Shown here: piece after piece, positions 1 to 8,102 of the stretch
Layout of the letters: every line of letters starts with the position of its first letter
Numbering within the stretch: position 1 is the first letter of the stretch
NCBI GenBank assembly: GCA_025210475.1
Contig: JAOARW010000108.1
Location: forward strand, 1-64,000
Length of the DNA: 64,000 nt
Direction: 5' to 3'
From: Carboxylicivirga sp.
GTDB lineage: Bacteria; Bacteroidota; Bacteroidia; Bacteroidales; Marinilabiliaceae
Notes under the pieces: model-generated
The model's input: only the letters and a program-made list of their open reading frames with translations
The model's database searches: none
Told to the model about the DNA's origin: nothing
Position numbers and translations under genes: made by a program

Positions 1-90
<90 letters not shown>

Positions 91-101
91 TTTTTTTAGA
101 G

Positions 102-134
102 AAACCTCTTATTCATTCGAATAAGGGGTTTTTT
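102..134 (+). terminator. Rho-independent terminator of the rRNA operon
   Basis: AAACCTCTTATTC (102-114) pairs with GAATAAGGGGTTT (119-131) around a 4-base loop. There is one G-T wobble, and a run of six T follows at 129-134. It lies 12 bases after the 5S RNA. Confidence 0.9.
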
Positions 135-172
135 GCGTTTAATACCTACCTTTGGCATTCAAATAATAAGTT

Positions 173-1321
173 ATGCGATATCTGATTTTATTGTTTCTGA
201 TTGGTACATCAAATCTATTAGCTCAAAGAGATACAACAATTTCATTAGTGTTTATGGGCGATGTAATGGGACATGATACACAAATTAACAGTGCCCGTAT
301 AAATGAATCCGACAGATTTGATTACCATAGTTGTTTTAAATTTATAAAGGAAGATATTAAATCGGCTGATCTGGCCATTGCTAACCTGGAGGTTACCTTA
401 GCTGGTCCTCCCTTTAAAGGTTACCCAGCCTTTTCATCGCCCGATACATTGATAGATGCTTTGATAGATGCCGGAATTGATGGTTTGGTAATGGCCAACA
501 ATCATTGTGTTGATCGTAGAAAGAAAGGTCTAATACGTACTTGTGATGTTTTGGACGGAAAGGGTATGCCGCGAACGGGTGTTTTTAAAGATTCATTGGA
601 TCGGGTAAAGCATAACCCGATGATATTGGAATCAAAAGGGGTTCGTCTGGCCATATTAAATTACACCTATGGCACTAATGGTATCAAAGTACAATCGCCA
701 AATATCGTTAATGAGCTCGATACAGCTATAATGTCAAGTGACATTACTTCGGTGAGAAAACAGGCCGTGGATGAGATTATTGTTTGCCTGCATTGGGGAT
801 GGGAGTATCAAACCAAACCCAATCCGAATCAAAAGATGCTGGCTTCCTTCCTAAAATCTAAGGGGATTAATATTATCATTGGTTCACATCCTCATGTTTT
901 ACAACCAATGGTGATGGATTCAAGCCAGGATGGACAATCGTTGGTAGCCTATAGCATGGGAAACTTTATTTCAAATCAGCGCACAGCGCCAAGAGATGGA
1001 GCAGCTTTAATCTTTGTCGATCTACAAGTGAAAAATGGTGAAGTTTCTTTAAGCAATACACAATATCAACTAACTTGGGTATACACGCCATATGAAGGTG
1101 GAAAAAAGCGTTTCTATGTTTTGCCGGCAACCAGGTATGAAGATTCTCTCTGGGTAGAAAAAACAGCCCGAAAACGCATGAATGATTATATATCTGAAGC
1201 CAGGGATATCTTAAAGCTAAACCGTGGCGTTAGAGAGAAACGTTTTGATTTACCCCTATGTAAGCTCGATAGATTAGAGATGGATTTGGTAAAGATTAAT
1301 GTACCATCGAGTATCCATTAA
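173..1321 (+). CDS. CapA-family (PGA_cap) metallophosphatase-like exported protein
   Basis: The 382-residue protein begins with a short signal peptide ending near the LLAQ sequence at residue 18. It has the CapA-fold metal-binding blocks: VFMGDVMGHD near residue 27, AIANLEVTL near 70, MANNHCVDR near 107, GSHPHVLQPM near 238 and YSMGNFISN near 260. Family members are linked to poly-gamma-glutamate capsule synthesis, but most Bacteroidota copies have no known substrate and there is no capBC here. It is likely periplasmic or surface located. It is the first gene after the rRNA terminator and 78 bases ahead of cmk, so shared transcription is possible. The family call is sure; the role is not. Confidence 0.85.
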   Translation: MRYLILLFLIGTSNLLAQRDTTISLVFMGDVMGHDTQINSARINESDRFDYHSCFKFIKEDIKSADLAIANLEVTLAGPPFKGYPAFSSPDTLIDALIDAGIDGLVMANNHCVDRRKKGLIRTCDVLDGKGMPRTGVFKDSLDRVKHNPMILESKGVRLAILNYTYGTNGIKVQSPNIVNELDTAIMSSDITSVRKQAVDEIIVCLHWGWEYQTKPNPNQKMLASFLKSKGINIIIGSHPHVLQPMVMDSSQDGQSLVAYSMGNFISNQRTAPRDGAALIFVDLQVKNGEVSLSNTQYQLTWVYTPYEGGKKRFYVLPATRYEDSLWVEKTARKRMNDYISEARDILKLNRGVREKRFDLPLCKLDRLEMDLVKINVPSSIH

Positions 1322-1399
1322 ACATTTCGTGCAAAAATGATTGATGAGCTTCCGAATCAAGACAATATTCATAAATTTGCAAGCCATTAAACAACGATC

Positions 1400-2095
1400 A
1401 TGCAAAATAAGAAAGCGATAATAGCCATCGACGGTCATTCGTCGTGCGGAAAAAGTACAGTAGCAAAAGATTTAGCCAAGGAATTGGGGTATGTTTACAT
1501 TGATACGGGTGCGATGTACCGTTCTGTGACGCTTTTTGCCATGCAACAGGGAATAATCTCTGACGGATCGATTAATGAAAATGAATTAAAAGCCAGGCTC
1601 GGTGAAATTCATATTACCTTTAAATATGAGCCAGAAGAAAAAAAGAATGAAACCTTTCTGAATGGTGTTTGCGTAGAGGATGCCATTCGCGGATTAGAGG
1701 TGAGTAACAATGTAAGCGCCATCAGCGCCATCGGTTTTGTAAGGCAAAAGTTGGTAGAGTTACAGCAGGAAATGGGGAATGAAGGCGGTATTGTTATGGA
1801 TGGTCGCGATATTGGGACGGTTGTATTTCCCGGTGCTGAACTAAAACTCTTTATGACTGCTTCGCCCGAAATAAGAGCGCAACGCCGATACGATGAATTA
1901 AATGCAAAGGGCGAAGAAGTGGATATGGAATCCATCCTGCAAAATGTTAAGCAACGCGATCACATCGATAGTACCCGAAAAGAGAGCCCCTTGATTCAGG
2001 CTGAAGATGCAGTTGTGCTTGATAACAGTAACTTAAATAAGGCTGAGCAATTGGAATGGATTTTAAATATTCTAAAAGAAAGAAATCTGGCCTGA
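1400..2095 (+). CDS. cmk: Cytidylate kinase
   Basis: The 231-residue cytoplasmic protein phosphorylates CMP and dCMP with ATP. A P-loop of the form GHSSCGKST lies at residues 12-20. The IDTGAMYRSVTL substrate block is near 37 and MDGRDIGTVVFP near 133, followed by the basic QRRYDEL lid region. Length matches the family (about 220-230). The TGA stop is separated from ispH by one base, so the two genes are probably co-transcribed and translationally coupled; cmk-ispH adjacency is common in bacteria. Confidence 0.95.
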   Translation: MQNKKAIIAIDGHSSCGKSTVAKDLAKELGYVYIDTGAMYRSVTLFAMQQGIISDGSINENELKARLGEIHITFKYEPEEKKNETFLNGVCVEDAIRGLEVSNNVSAISAIGFVRQKLVELQQEMGNEGGIVMDGRDIGTVVFPGAELKLFMTASPEIRAQRRYDELNAKGEEVDMESILQNVKQRDHIDSTRKESPLIQAEDAVVLDNSNLNKAEQLEWILNILKERNLA

Positions 2096-2096
2096 G

Positions 2097-2957
2097 ATGA
2101 TTAAAGTTGATATTGATGTTCATTCAGGATTTTGCTTTGGTGTTAAAAAAGCCATCGAGGCTGCTTCTGAATTGTTGAAACAAGGTGAAGATGTTTATTG
2201 TGTTGGTGATATTGTGCACAACGAAGAGGAATCAAAACGCCTGAATCAACTTGGAATGTCAATCATTGATAAAAAAGCCATCGGTGATATAAGTTCGGGA
2301 ACAATCTTATTTAGAGCTCATGGTGAACCGCCGTCGGCCTACCAAATTGTGAACAAGGCCGGATTAAAGCTAAAGGATGCCACCTGCCCGGTGGTACTCA
2401 AATTACAGCAACGCATTAAGAACTCATACGAGCAACAAAAAAAGGTAAACGGTCAGATTGTAATCTTTGGAAAAAAAGGCCATGCCGAAGTAATCGGATT
2501 GAAAGGTCAGACAAACGACGAAGCCATTGTTATCGAAGATGAATCACAATTGGCAGAAATCGATTTTAACCGACCTATTGAACTGTTTGCCCAAACCACG
2601 AAAAATCCGGATATACTTCGAAGCATCGTTAAGCTTATTGAGGAAAGGGCAAGCCAGGATTTTATCTGGCACAATACCACCTGTAAGCAAGTAACCGGCC
2701 GGCTACCACGAATTATCGATTTTGCCCTTAAATACCCTTTGGTCATTTTTGTTGGCGGTAAAAAAAGCAGTAATGCCAAGGTGCTTTTTAATGCCTGCAA
2801 ATCGGCTAATTCGAACAGTTACTTTGTTTCTTCTGAAGAGGATGTGGATATCAGCTGGTTTAAAAAAGGAATTGATAAAGTGGGTGTCTGTGGCGCTACA
2901 TCCACTCCACAATGGTTAATGGAAAAGGTGGCTCAAAGAATTAAGAATCTGGGCTGA
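2097..2957 (+). CDS. ispH: 4-hydroxy-3-methylbut-2-enyl diphosphate reductase
   Basis: The 286-residue iron-sulfur enzyme makes IPP and DMAPP from HMBPP in the last step of the MEP isoprenoid pathway. The three cluster ligands are present: C13 (GFCFGVKKA), C97 (DATCPVV) and C196 (NTTCKQV). Substrate-binding H41 (VHNEE) and H75 (RAHGEPPS) are also visible. It starts one base after the cmk stop. Length and motif spacing are as expected for LytB/IspH, and nothing is odd. Confidence 0.96.
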   Translation: MIKVDIDVHSGFCFGVKKAIEAASELLKQGEDVYCVGDIVHNEEESKRLNQLGMSIIDKKAIGDISSGTILFRAHGEPPSAYQIVNKAGLKLKDATCPVVLKLQQRIKNSYEQQKKVNGQIVIFGKKGHAEVIGLKGQTNDEAIVIEDESQLAEIDFNRPIELFAQTTKNPDILRSIVKLIEERASQDFIWHNTTCKQVTGRLPRIIDFALKYPLVIFVGGKKSSNAKVLFNACKSANSNSYFVSSEEDVDISWFKKGIDKVGVCGATSTPQWLMEKVAQRIKNLG

Positions 2958-3186
2958 CCTTTAACATTTATAGGGAAACAAAATTTGATATAAAGCGTAA
3001 CATTCGGTTCGGATCGGTAAATGATTCGGACTTTTTGCTATTAGATCATTAAAAAATACTCATTTTGTACTATTACATCATAATTTGAACACCTTTATAC
3101 CGTTAGGAATAAAAGCATCAGTTAATTTTGTGAATTCTGATTTTAAAAGGATAAACAATCGGTACAATAAATACTTAAGGAACTCT

Positions 3187-4401
3187 ATGATTTGTTTAAA
3201 ATTCGGGCAGACTTTTCGCGCTGCTTTCATGTTGGGTACGATTGCTGTTTTTATGGGCTGTCAATCAAATTCAGGGAAAGGAACCTATGAAACATATGTG
3301 GTTGACAAGGGAAACATTGAAACCTGGGAAACTACCGAAGGTTTTGTTGAACCTGCCAACGAGGTGTTGTTACTAAGTCCGGCTGCAAGTATTATTACCG
3401 AAATATTAAAAGAGCCGGGCCAACAAGTGAAGGAAGGAGAAACCATTGTGGTTTTAAATACCAAAGCTGTTGAAGGGCGGATTGAAGATATTCAGGATCA
3501 ATTGGCGGTTAAGCAAAATAACCTGGAGAAAACGCGCCTATCGGCCCGAAGTACAAAAGCGGATTTGTCCCATAGTTTGGAAACCAAGAAGCTTAAAATT
3601 TCTTCCATTAAATCAGTCCTCGCCGATCAGGAGCAGTTATTGGAAGTGGGTGGTATTTCGCCTGCCAAGTTTGATAAAACCAAACAGGAATTGGTACTGG
3701 CAGAAAAAGAACTGCAATTGGTTAAGCAAAAAAGTAACATCCGACTACAACAACTTAATGCTGATGAAAAAGGATTGTTACTTCAGATCGAAATACAGGA
3801 AAAGGTATTGGCAGAGCAAAAGGAACTCTTAAAACAATTGGAGGTAAAAGCGCCATCTGACGGGATTATATTATCCATTCATGGTAAAAAAGGCGAGAAA
3901 ATTGGTGGCGATAAGTTGTTGGTTGAACTGTCTGATTTAACTCGCTTTAAGATTATTGCAAACATCGATGCCAAGCATAAAAACATGATAAAGACCGGCC
4001 GAAAAGCCTATGTAATGGTCGACAATGCCCGTTTGGAAGGCCGCATCGGAACAATTATGCCGAAGCTGGAAGATGGAAATATGCAGTTCACTGTTTATCT
4101 GACGGATAGTAGTCATTCTAAATTAATTCCTAATCAGAAGGTTGATTTACAAATAGTAAAACGTGCGCGTTACGATGTACTGCGACTTAAAAAAGGAGCT
4201 TTGATAAGCAATAAAAAAGTACAGCAGGTTTATGTGGTTAATGGCGACAGCGCCGATCTTCTGGAATTAAAACTTGGATTGATTACAGACGATTACATCG
4301 AGATTAAAGAAGGCTTGAAAGAGGGGGATGAAGTTATTATTTCCTCAGCTAACAATACAAATGATGAATCATCGGTGAGTATAGATAAATTAAAAAGGTA
4401 G
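3187..4401 (+). CDS. Efflux periplasmic adaptor (HlyD/MFP family) lipoprotein
   Basis: I chose the ATG at 3187, not the TTG at 3085, because it begins a lipoprotein signal ending in the lipobox VFMGC (C25). The 404-residue protein has a biotinyl-lipoyl half near residues 55-100 and a long coiled hairpin rich in K, Q, E and L (about 100-230). The second lipoyl half (KAPSDGIIL) and beta-barrel domains follow. It is an HlyD-type adaptor bridging an inner-membrane pump and a TolC channel. A TolC-like gene follows after 4 bases, but no RND or ABC pump gene is in the operon, so its partner must be encoded elsewhere. Confidence 0.85.
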   Translation: MICLKFGQTFRAAFMLGTIAVFMGCQSNSGKGTYETYVVDKGNIETWETTEGFVEPANEVLLLSPAASIITEILKEPGQQVKEGETIVVLNTKAVEGRIEDIQDQLAVKQNNLEKTRLSARSTKADLSHSLETKKLKISSIKSVLADQEQLLEVGGISPAKFDKTKQELVLAEKELQLVKQKSNIRLQQLNADEKGLLLQIEIQEKVLAEQKELLKQLEVKAPSDGIILSIHGKKGEKIGGDKLLVELSDLTRFKIIANIDAKHKNMIKTGRKAYVMVDNARLEGRIGTIMPKLEDGNMQFTVYLTDSSHSKLIPNQKVDLQIVKRARYDVLRLKKGALISNKKVQQVYVVNGDSADLLELKLGLITDDYIEIKEGLKEGDEVIISSANNTNDESSVSIDKLKR

Positions 4402-4405
4402 GAAA

Positions 4406-5917
4406 GTGAGATTGATAAGTTTATACATACTGGTAACTTTGCTGAACTTTGATGTTAGCGGGCAGGAAGCAGATCTTAAAAAGCTTAATCTGACTTTGCA
4501 AAATGTTATTGATTTAGCAGTTAACCAGTCATCATCGGTAAAATATGCTCAGAATCGTTATGAAAACTATTTTTGGCGATTCAAAAATTTTCAGGCTCAA
4601 TTCAGGCCACAGCTGGTTATTTCAGGTAATCTGCCTAACTACTATGAAGGTACAGAACCTGTTAAGCAGGGAGATGGTAGTATCCAGTTTAGGGAAGTAG
4701 GACGATTTAATAATAATGTGGCCCTGTCTGTTAATCAGTCTATTCCACAAACCGGTACAAGAATATATGCCAGTAGTTCAGTTATTCGTAATCAGGATTT
4801 GCGAAAGGATGAAGTAAGTTTTTCGGGCGACCCATATAAAATCGGATTTTCTCAACCGGTATTTGCCTATAACTGGATGAAATGGTCAAAGAAAACAGAA
4901 CCATTGGTGTACGATGAAGCACAGAAAGATTTCGTTGAAACCATTGAGGAGATTTCTCGAAATGCCACTTCGCGTTTCTTCAGATATCTGAAGGTTCAGA
5001 CGAATTATAAGCTGGCCGAAAACAATTTGTCGAACAGTGAAGATAACCTACGTATTGCCAAAACAAAGCGTAACCTGGGAACCATCTCAGAGAATGATTA
5101 CTCGCGCATCCGGCTATCGGTATTAACGGCTCAAAAATCATTGACCCAGGCCAGTATGGATCTTAAAAATGCCGATTTTGAATTAAAGAAATACATTGGC
5201 CTTGATCAGGATGTTGACATTGAATTAATAATGCCACTAAACATGTATTTGTTTAAGGTCGATCCTCAACTGGCACTCGAAGAAGCCTTAACGAATCGCA
5301 AAGAACCCATTCAATACGAGCGACGATTAATAGAAGCAGATCGTGAGTTAACAAAAGCAAAACGAGGCAATGGGCTATCTGCCACCCTTCATGGTAGCTA
5401 TGGTACTTCTAATATAGCCTACGACTGGCCGGGTATTTATTCAGAGCCCGCCAATCAAAAGTACTTAAGATTATCCTTTTCGATTCCGATTTTGGATTGG
5501 GGAAAATCATCCTCCAATGTAAAATTAGCTGAAAGTCGACGTGATTTGGTGGTGTTTGATGTAGAGCGCGACCGAGAGAATTTTGAGCGTACTGTGATTG
5601 TGCAGGTGGAACAATTCAGCTTGTTAAAGGCACAATTGGAGATAGCCAAAGAAGCAGATAATGTGGCAGGAAACGGCTATCAGATTGCATTGAAGAAATT
5701 CCAGAACGGAGAGATTAGCATCACGGATCTAAATATTTCTCTATCGGAACGAGAAAAAGCCAAGCGAGATTATATCAAGTCATTGGAAACTTATTGGGTG
5801 GCCTATTATCGACTGCGAGAACTTACCCTTTACGATTTTGAAAAAGGGCAGAAGATACTGTATGATAATCCTCTGCTAAAGGGTTTGATAAAGAATAAAG
5901 AAGAAAAAGAAGCATAG
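4406..5917 (+). CDS. TolC-family outer membrane efflux protein
   Basis: The 503-residue protein starts at GTG 4406, 4 bases after the adaptor stop, with a purine-rich stretch (AGGTAGGAAAG) as ribosome site inside the end of the previous gene. A signal peptide ends near VSGQ (residue 20). The rest is the repeated long-helix and short-strand pattern of OEP proteins, with leucine/glutamine-rich helices near 165-260 and 355-470. It should form the outer-membrane duct for the adaptor encoded upstream. There is no full tripartite set because a pump gene is absent. Confidence 0.85.
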   Translation: MRLISLYILVTLLNFDVSGQEADLKKLNLTLQNVIDLAVNQSSSVKYAQNRYENYFWRFKNFQAQFRPQLVISGNLPNYYEGTEPVKQGDGSIQFREVGRFNNNVALSVNQSIPQTGTRIYASSSVIRNQDLRKDEVSFSGDPYKIGFSQPVFAYNWMKWSKKTEPLVYDEAQKDFVETIEEISRNATSRFFRYLKVQTNYKLAENNLSNSEDNLRIAKTKRNLGTISENDYSRIRLSVLTAQKSLTQASMDLKNADFELKKYIGLDQDVDIELIMPLNMYLFKVDPQLALEEALTNRKEPIQYERRLIEADRELTKAKRGNGLSATLHGSYGTSNIAYDWPGIYSEPANQKYLRLSFSIPILDWGKSSSNVKLAESRRDLVVFDVERDRENFERTVIVQVEQFSLLKAQLEIAKEADNVAGNGYQIALKKFQNGEISITDLNISLSEREKAKRDYIKSLETYWVAYYRLRELTLYDFEKGQKILYDNPLLKGLIKNKEEKEA

Positions 5918-5918
5918 T

Positions 5919-6110
5919 ATGGATGGTCGAAACCGAAATGTGATCAAGCCAGGTATTGAAGTGGCCATTGTGCTAAAGCAACACCAACGAAGCGGGCAAT
6001 TAACCGAAGGAATCGTTAAAGATATACTTACCAACAGCTCCTTTCATCCGCATGGGATCAAAGTTCGCCTTGAAGATGGGCAAGTTGGGCGCGTGAAAGA
6101 AATATTGTAG
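5919..6110 (+). CDS. YwbE-family small protein
   Basis: The 63-residue protein has the compact all-beta pattern of the YwbE (DUF2196) family: IKPGIEVAIVLKQ, RSGQLTEGIVKDIL and HPHGIKVRLEDGQVGRVKEI cover nearly the whole length. Function is unknown in the family. It begins one base after the TolC stop, so it is co-transcribed with the efflux genes, though this need not mean a shared job. Confidence 0.85.
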   Translation: MDGRNRNVIKPGIEVAIVLKQHQRSGQLTEGIVKDILTNSSFHPHGIKVRLEDGQVGRVKEIL

Positions 6111-6213
6111 ATTTCTTTTAAAGCTATTTTGTTGATAAGTTATTGTTATTCATTCGCCTGTTTGAATGACTGAAGGTTTATGATGAGATTACTTTTTTAT
6201 TAGGCTGAGTTCA

Positions 6214-6243
6214 TTGGCTGTTAATTTTTTTTTCTTAACCTTG
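6214..6243 (+). promoter_or_regulatory. Bacteroidota-type promoter for the first ECF sigma gene
   Basis: TTG at 6214-6216, exactly 19 bases, then TAACCTTG at 6236-6243. This matches the Bacteroidota housekeeping pattern (-33 TTG, -7 TAnnTTTG) with one mismatch in the -7 box. Transcription would start near 6250, giving a leader of about 17 bases before the TTG start codon at 6267. Confidence 0.6.
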
Positions 6244-6266
6244 CCTAACCTTAAAAACAGAAACCC

Positions 6267-6857
6267 TTGTCAGCAACTTGTAAGATAGATGAGCAACTAC
6301 TCATCAAACAAATTAAAGATGGTAATCAATCATCTTTTCGTCTTTTATTTGACTCCTATTACAAAAGTCTTTACGCTTATGCATTAAAGTTTGTAGATCA
6401 CGATTTTGCCAATGATATAGTACAAGATCTATTCTCAACGATCTGGGATAAAAAAGGAGTGTTAGAAATAAAAACCTCACTGCACAATTACCTCTTTACT
6501 GGAATTCGTAATAATTGTCTTCAGAGTCTGGAAAAACAAAAGGTAAGAAGCCGTTATCAGAATGAAAAAAAGATTCAATTCTCAATAGAAGAAATCAATT
6601 ACTTCCAAAGTCAGGCATCGCAAAGTTTATTGGAAATAGAACTTCAAAACAAAATTGAAGAAGCGATTTGTAAATTACCTGATCAATGCCAGAAAGTATT
6701 TCGCTTAAGTCGCATTCAACGGATTAAGAATAACGAAATTGCTGAGCAATTAGAGATTTCGCCAAAAACGGTTGAAAAGCATCTGACAAAAGCGTTAAAA
6801 ATTATGCGCGAAGAGTTAAAAGACTATTTGCCATTTCTTTTATTACTTCTAAAATAA
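6267..6857 (+). CDS. ECF RNA polymerase sigma factor (Sus-locus type)
   Basis: The 196-residue protein has a sigma region 2 (LLFDSYYKSLYAYALKF, then DIVQDLFSTIWDKK, residues about 27-70) and a region 4 helix-turn-helix (IKNNEIAEQLEISPKTVEKH, about 155-175). The only usable start is the TTG at 6267: a stop lies just upstream in frame and no ATG occurs until near the C-terminus. It is followed by fecR and an STN-containing susC, the usual order for sigma factors that sense a glycan through the outer membrane. It most likely drives the 7-17 kb locus. Confidence 0.92.
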   Translation: MSATCKIDEQLLIKQIKDGNQSSFRLLFDSYYKSLYAYALKFVDHDFANDIVQDLFSTIWDKKGVLEIKTSLHNYLFTGIRNNCLQSLEKQKVRSRYQNEKKIQFSIEEINYFQSQASQSLLEIELQNKIEEAICKLPDQCQKVFRLSRIQRIKNNEIAEQLEISPKTVEKHLTKALKIMREELKDYLPFLLLLLK

Positions 6858-6985
6858 TTATCTTCAACAAACCAAAGGCTTGTAACGCTCTAGTAACTAA
6901 TACTATAGTCTGGTCGATTATTATTCATTAAATAATTCTTCCTCTTGGGGTAGGGAGTTAAAGTTTTCAACCATCATTATAATGT

Positions 6986-8002
6986 ATGCCAAAAGAAGAG
7001 TTTAATAAGTTTTATGCATCTGCCATTTCATGCCTGAATAATGAAATGGCAGAAAATGAGAAAGATGCTTTTATCAGTTCTCTTTATAAAGATGATAAAC
7101 TAAAAAGTCTGTTTTTTCAGTTAAAAGACGTTTGGGAGTATCATCAATTAAAAGAACAGTCAAGCCATATTGATCTGGAAACTACGTGGAATCAGATGTT
7201 AGCCACACAAAGTTTAGATGATACAAAACCTAATCCGTCAATTTTCATCAGAAACAATAGTTGGCTTTGGCAGTCTGCAGCAGCGATCTTAATTATATGC
7301 GGATTATTCTGGTTATTTAATAGGAATAATTTCATTAATACTGTCGATGAAGGACTGGCGCATATTGTGGAATGTTCAAAAGGTGAAATGGTGAAATTAA
7401 GTTTATCTGATGGAACAAATGTATGGCTTAATTCAGACTCCAAACTATCGTTCAATCAAAGCTTCTCATCAATAAATCGTCAGCTTAATCTGGTTGGAGA
7501 AGCCTTCTTTGATGTGAAGAGCGATAGTTTAAATCCCTTTAAAATTGATATCGCAGGCTACCAGGTAAAAGTTAAAGGAACTAGCTTTAATTTAAGACAT
7601 TATCCTGATGAGATAATGTTTCAAATATCACTGGAAGAGGGTGTTGTAGAATTGATAAAAGGTGCTGAAACACTATCATTGGAAGAAGGTGATCAATTAA
7701 ATATAAACACTGATACTGGAAAAAAGACACTTCTAAGAGATAAAGATTTAAAGCATTTTTCAGCGTGGAGAACAGGCAGGTTGGAATTTGAAAATATCTC
7801 CATGAAACAGTTGGCAAATTACATAGAAAGGTGGTATAACCACGAAGTAATAGTTCTGGATCAGAGTTTATTAAAATTGAAATATACAGGTGTATTAAAG
7901 AGTAATAAAAGTATTGAACATGTTATGAATGTATTAAGCGTTACCCAACCAATAAGATATAAAGTAGATGGAGATAAAATATATATTGAATCGGCAAATT
8001 AG
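6986..8002 (+). CDS. FecR-family anti-sigma factor
   Basis: The 338-residue protein has a cytoplasmic N-terminal part (1-90), one membrane segment (about 93-111) and a periplasmic FecR domain (SDGTNVWLNSDSKL near 150, VKVKGTSFNLR near 195). A C-terminal DUF4974-like domain (LEFENISMKQLANYIERWY near 270) follows. In this family the periplasmic part reads the STN domain of the cognate SusC and the cytoplasmic part holds the sigma factor. The 128-base gap after the sigma gene contains GGGGTAGGG at 6947-6955, a possible ECF promoter. Confidence 0.92.
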   Translation: MPKEEFNKFYASAISCLNNEMAENEKDAFISSLYKDDKLKSLFFQLKDVWEYHQLKEQSSHIDLETTWNQMLATQSLDDTKPNPSIFIRNNSWLWQSAAAILIICGLFWLFNRNNFINTVDEGLAHIVECSKGEMVKLSLSDGTNVWLNSDSKLSFNQSFSSINRQLNLVGEAFFDVKSDSLNPFKIDIAGYQVKVKGTSFNLRHYPDEIMFQISLEEGVVELIKGAETLSLEEGDQLNINTDTGKKTLLRDKDLKHFSAWRTGRLEFENISMKQLANYIERWYNHEVIVLDQSLLKLKYTGVLKSNKSIEHVMNVLSVTQPIRYKVDGDKIYIESAN

Positions 8003-8029
8003 AGAATAGCATTGGAAGTAATTTAAAAA

Positions 8030-8057
8030 TCCGGAAGTTGTTGGCCCAACTTCCGGA
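8030..8057 (+). promoter_or_regulatory. Perfect hairpin between fecR and susC (locus 1)
   Basis: TCCGGAAGTTG (8030-8040) pairs perfectly with CAACTTCCGGA (8047-8057) around a 6-base loop. There is no T-run, so it is not a classical terminator. It may damp read-through or stabilise the 5' end of the susC message. The same position in locus 2 has a related CCGGAAA hairpin. Confidence 0.65.
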
Positions 8058-8102
8058 CTAAAAATATTGCTACCAATATTTTAACAAGTAAATAACAAAT
8101 GT

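Noticed and set aside
3085..3186. N-terminal extension of the efflux adaptor from TTG 3085
   Set aside because: The extension hides the lipoprotein signal peptide; starting at ATG 3187 gives a normal signal and lipobox.
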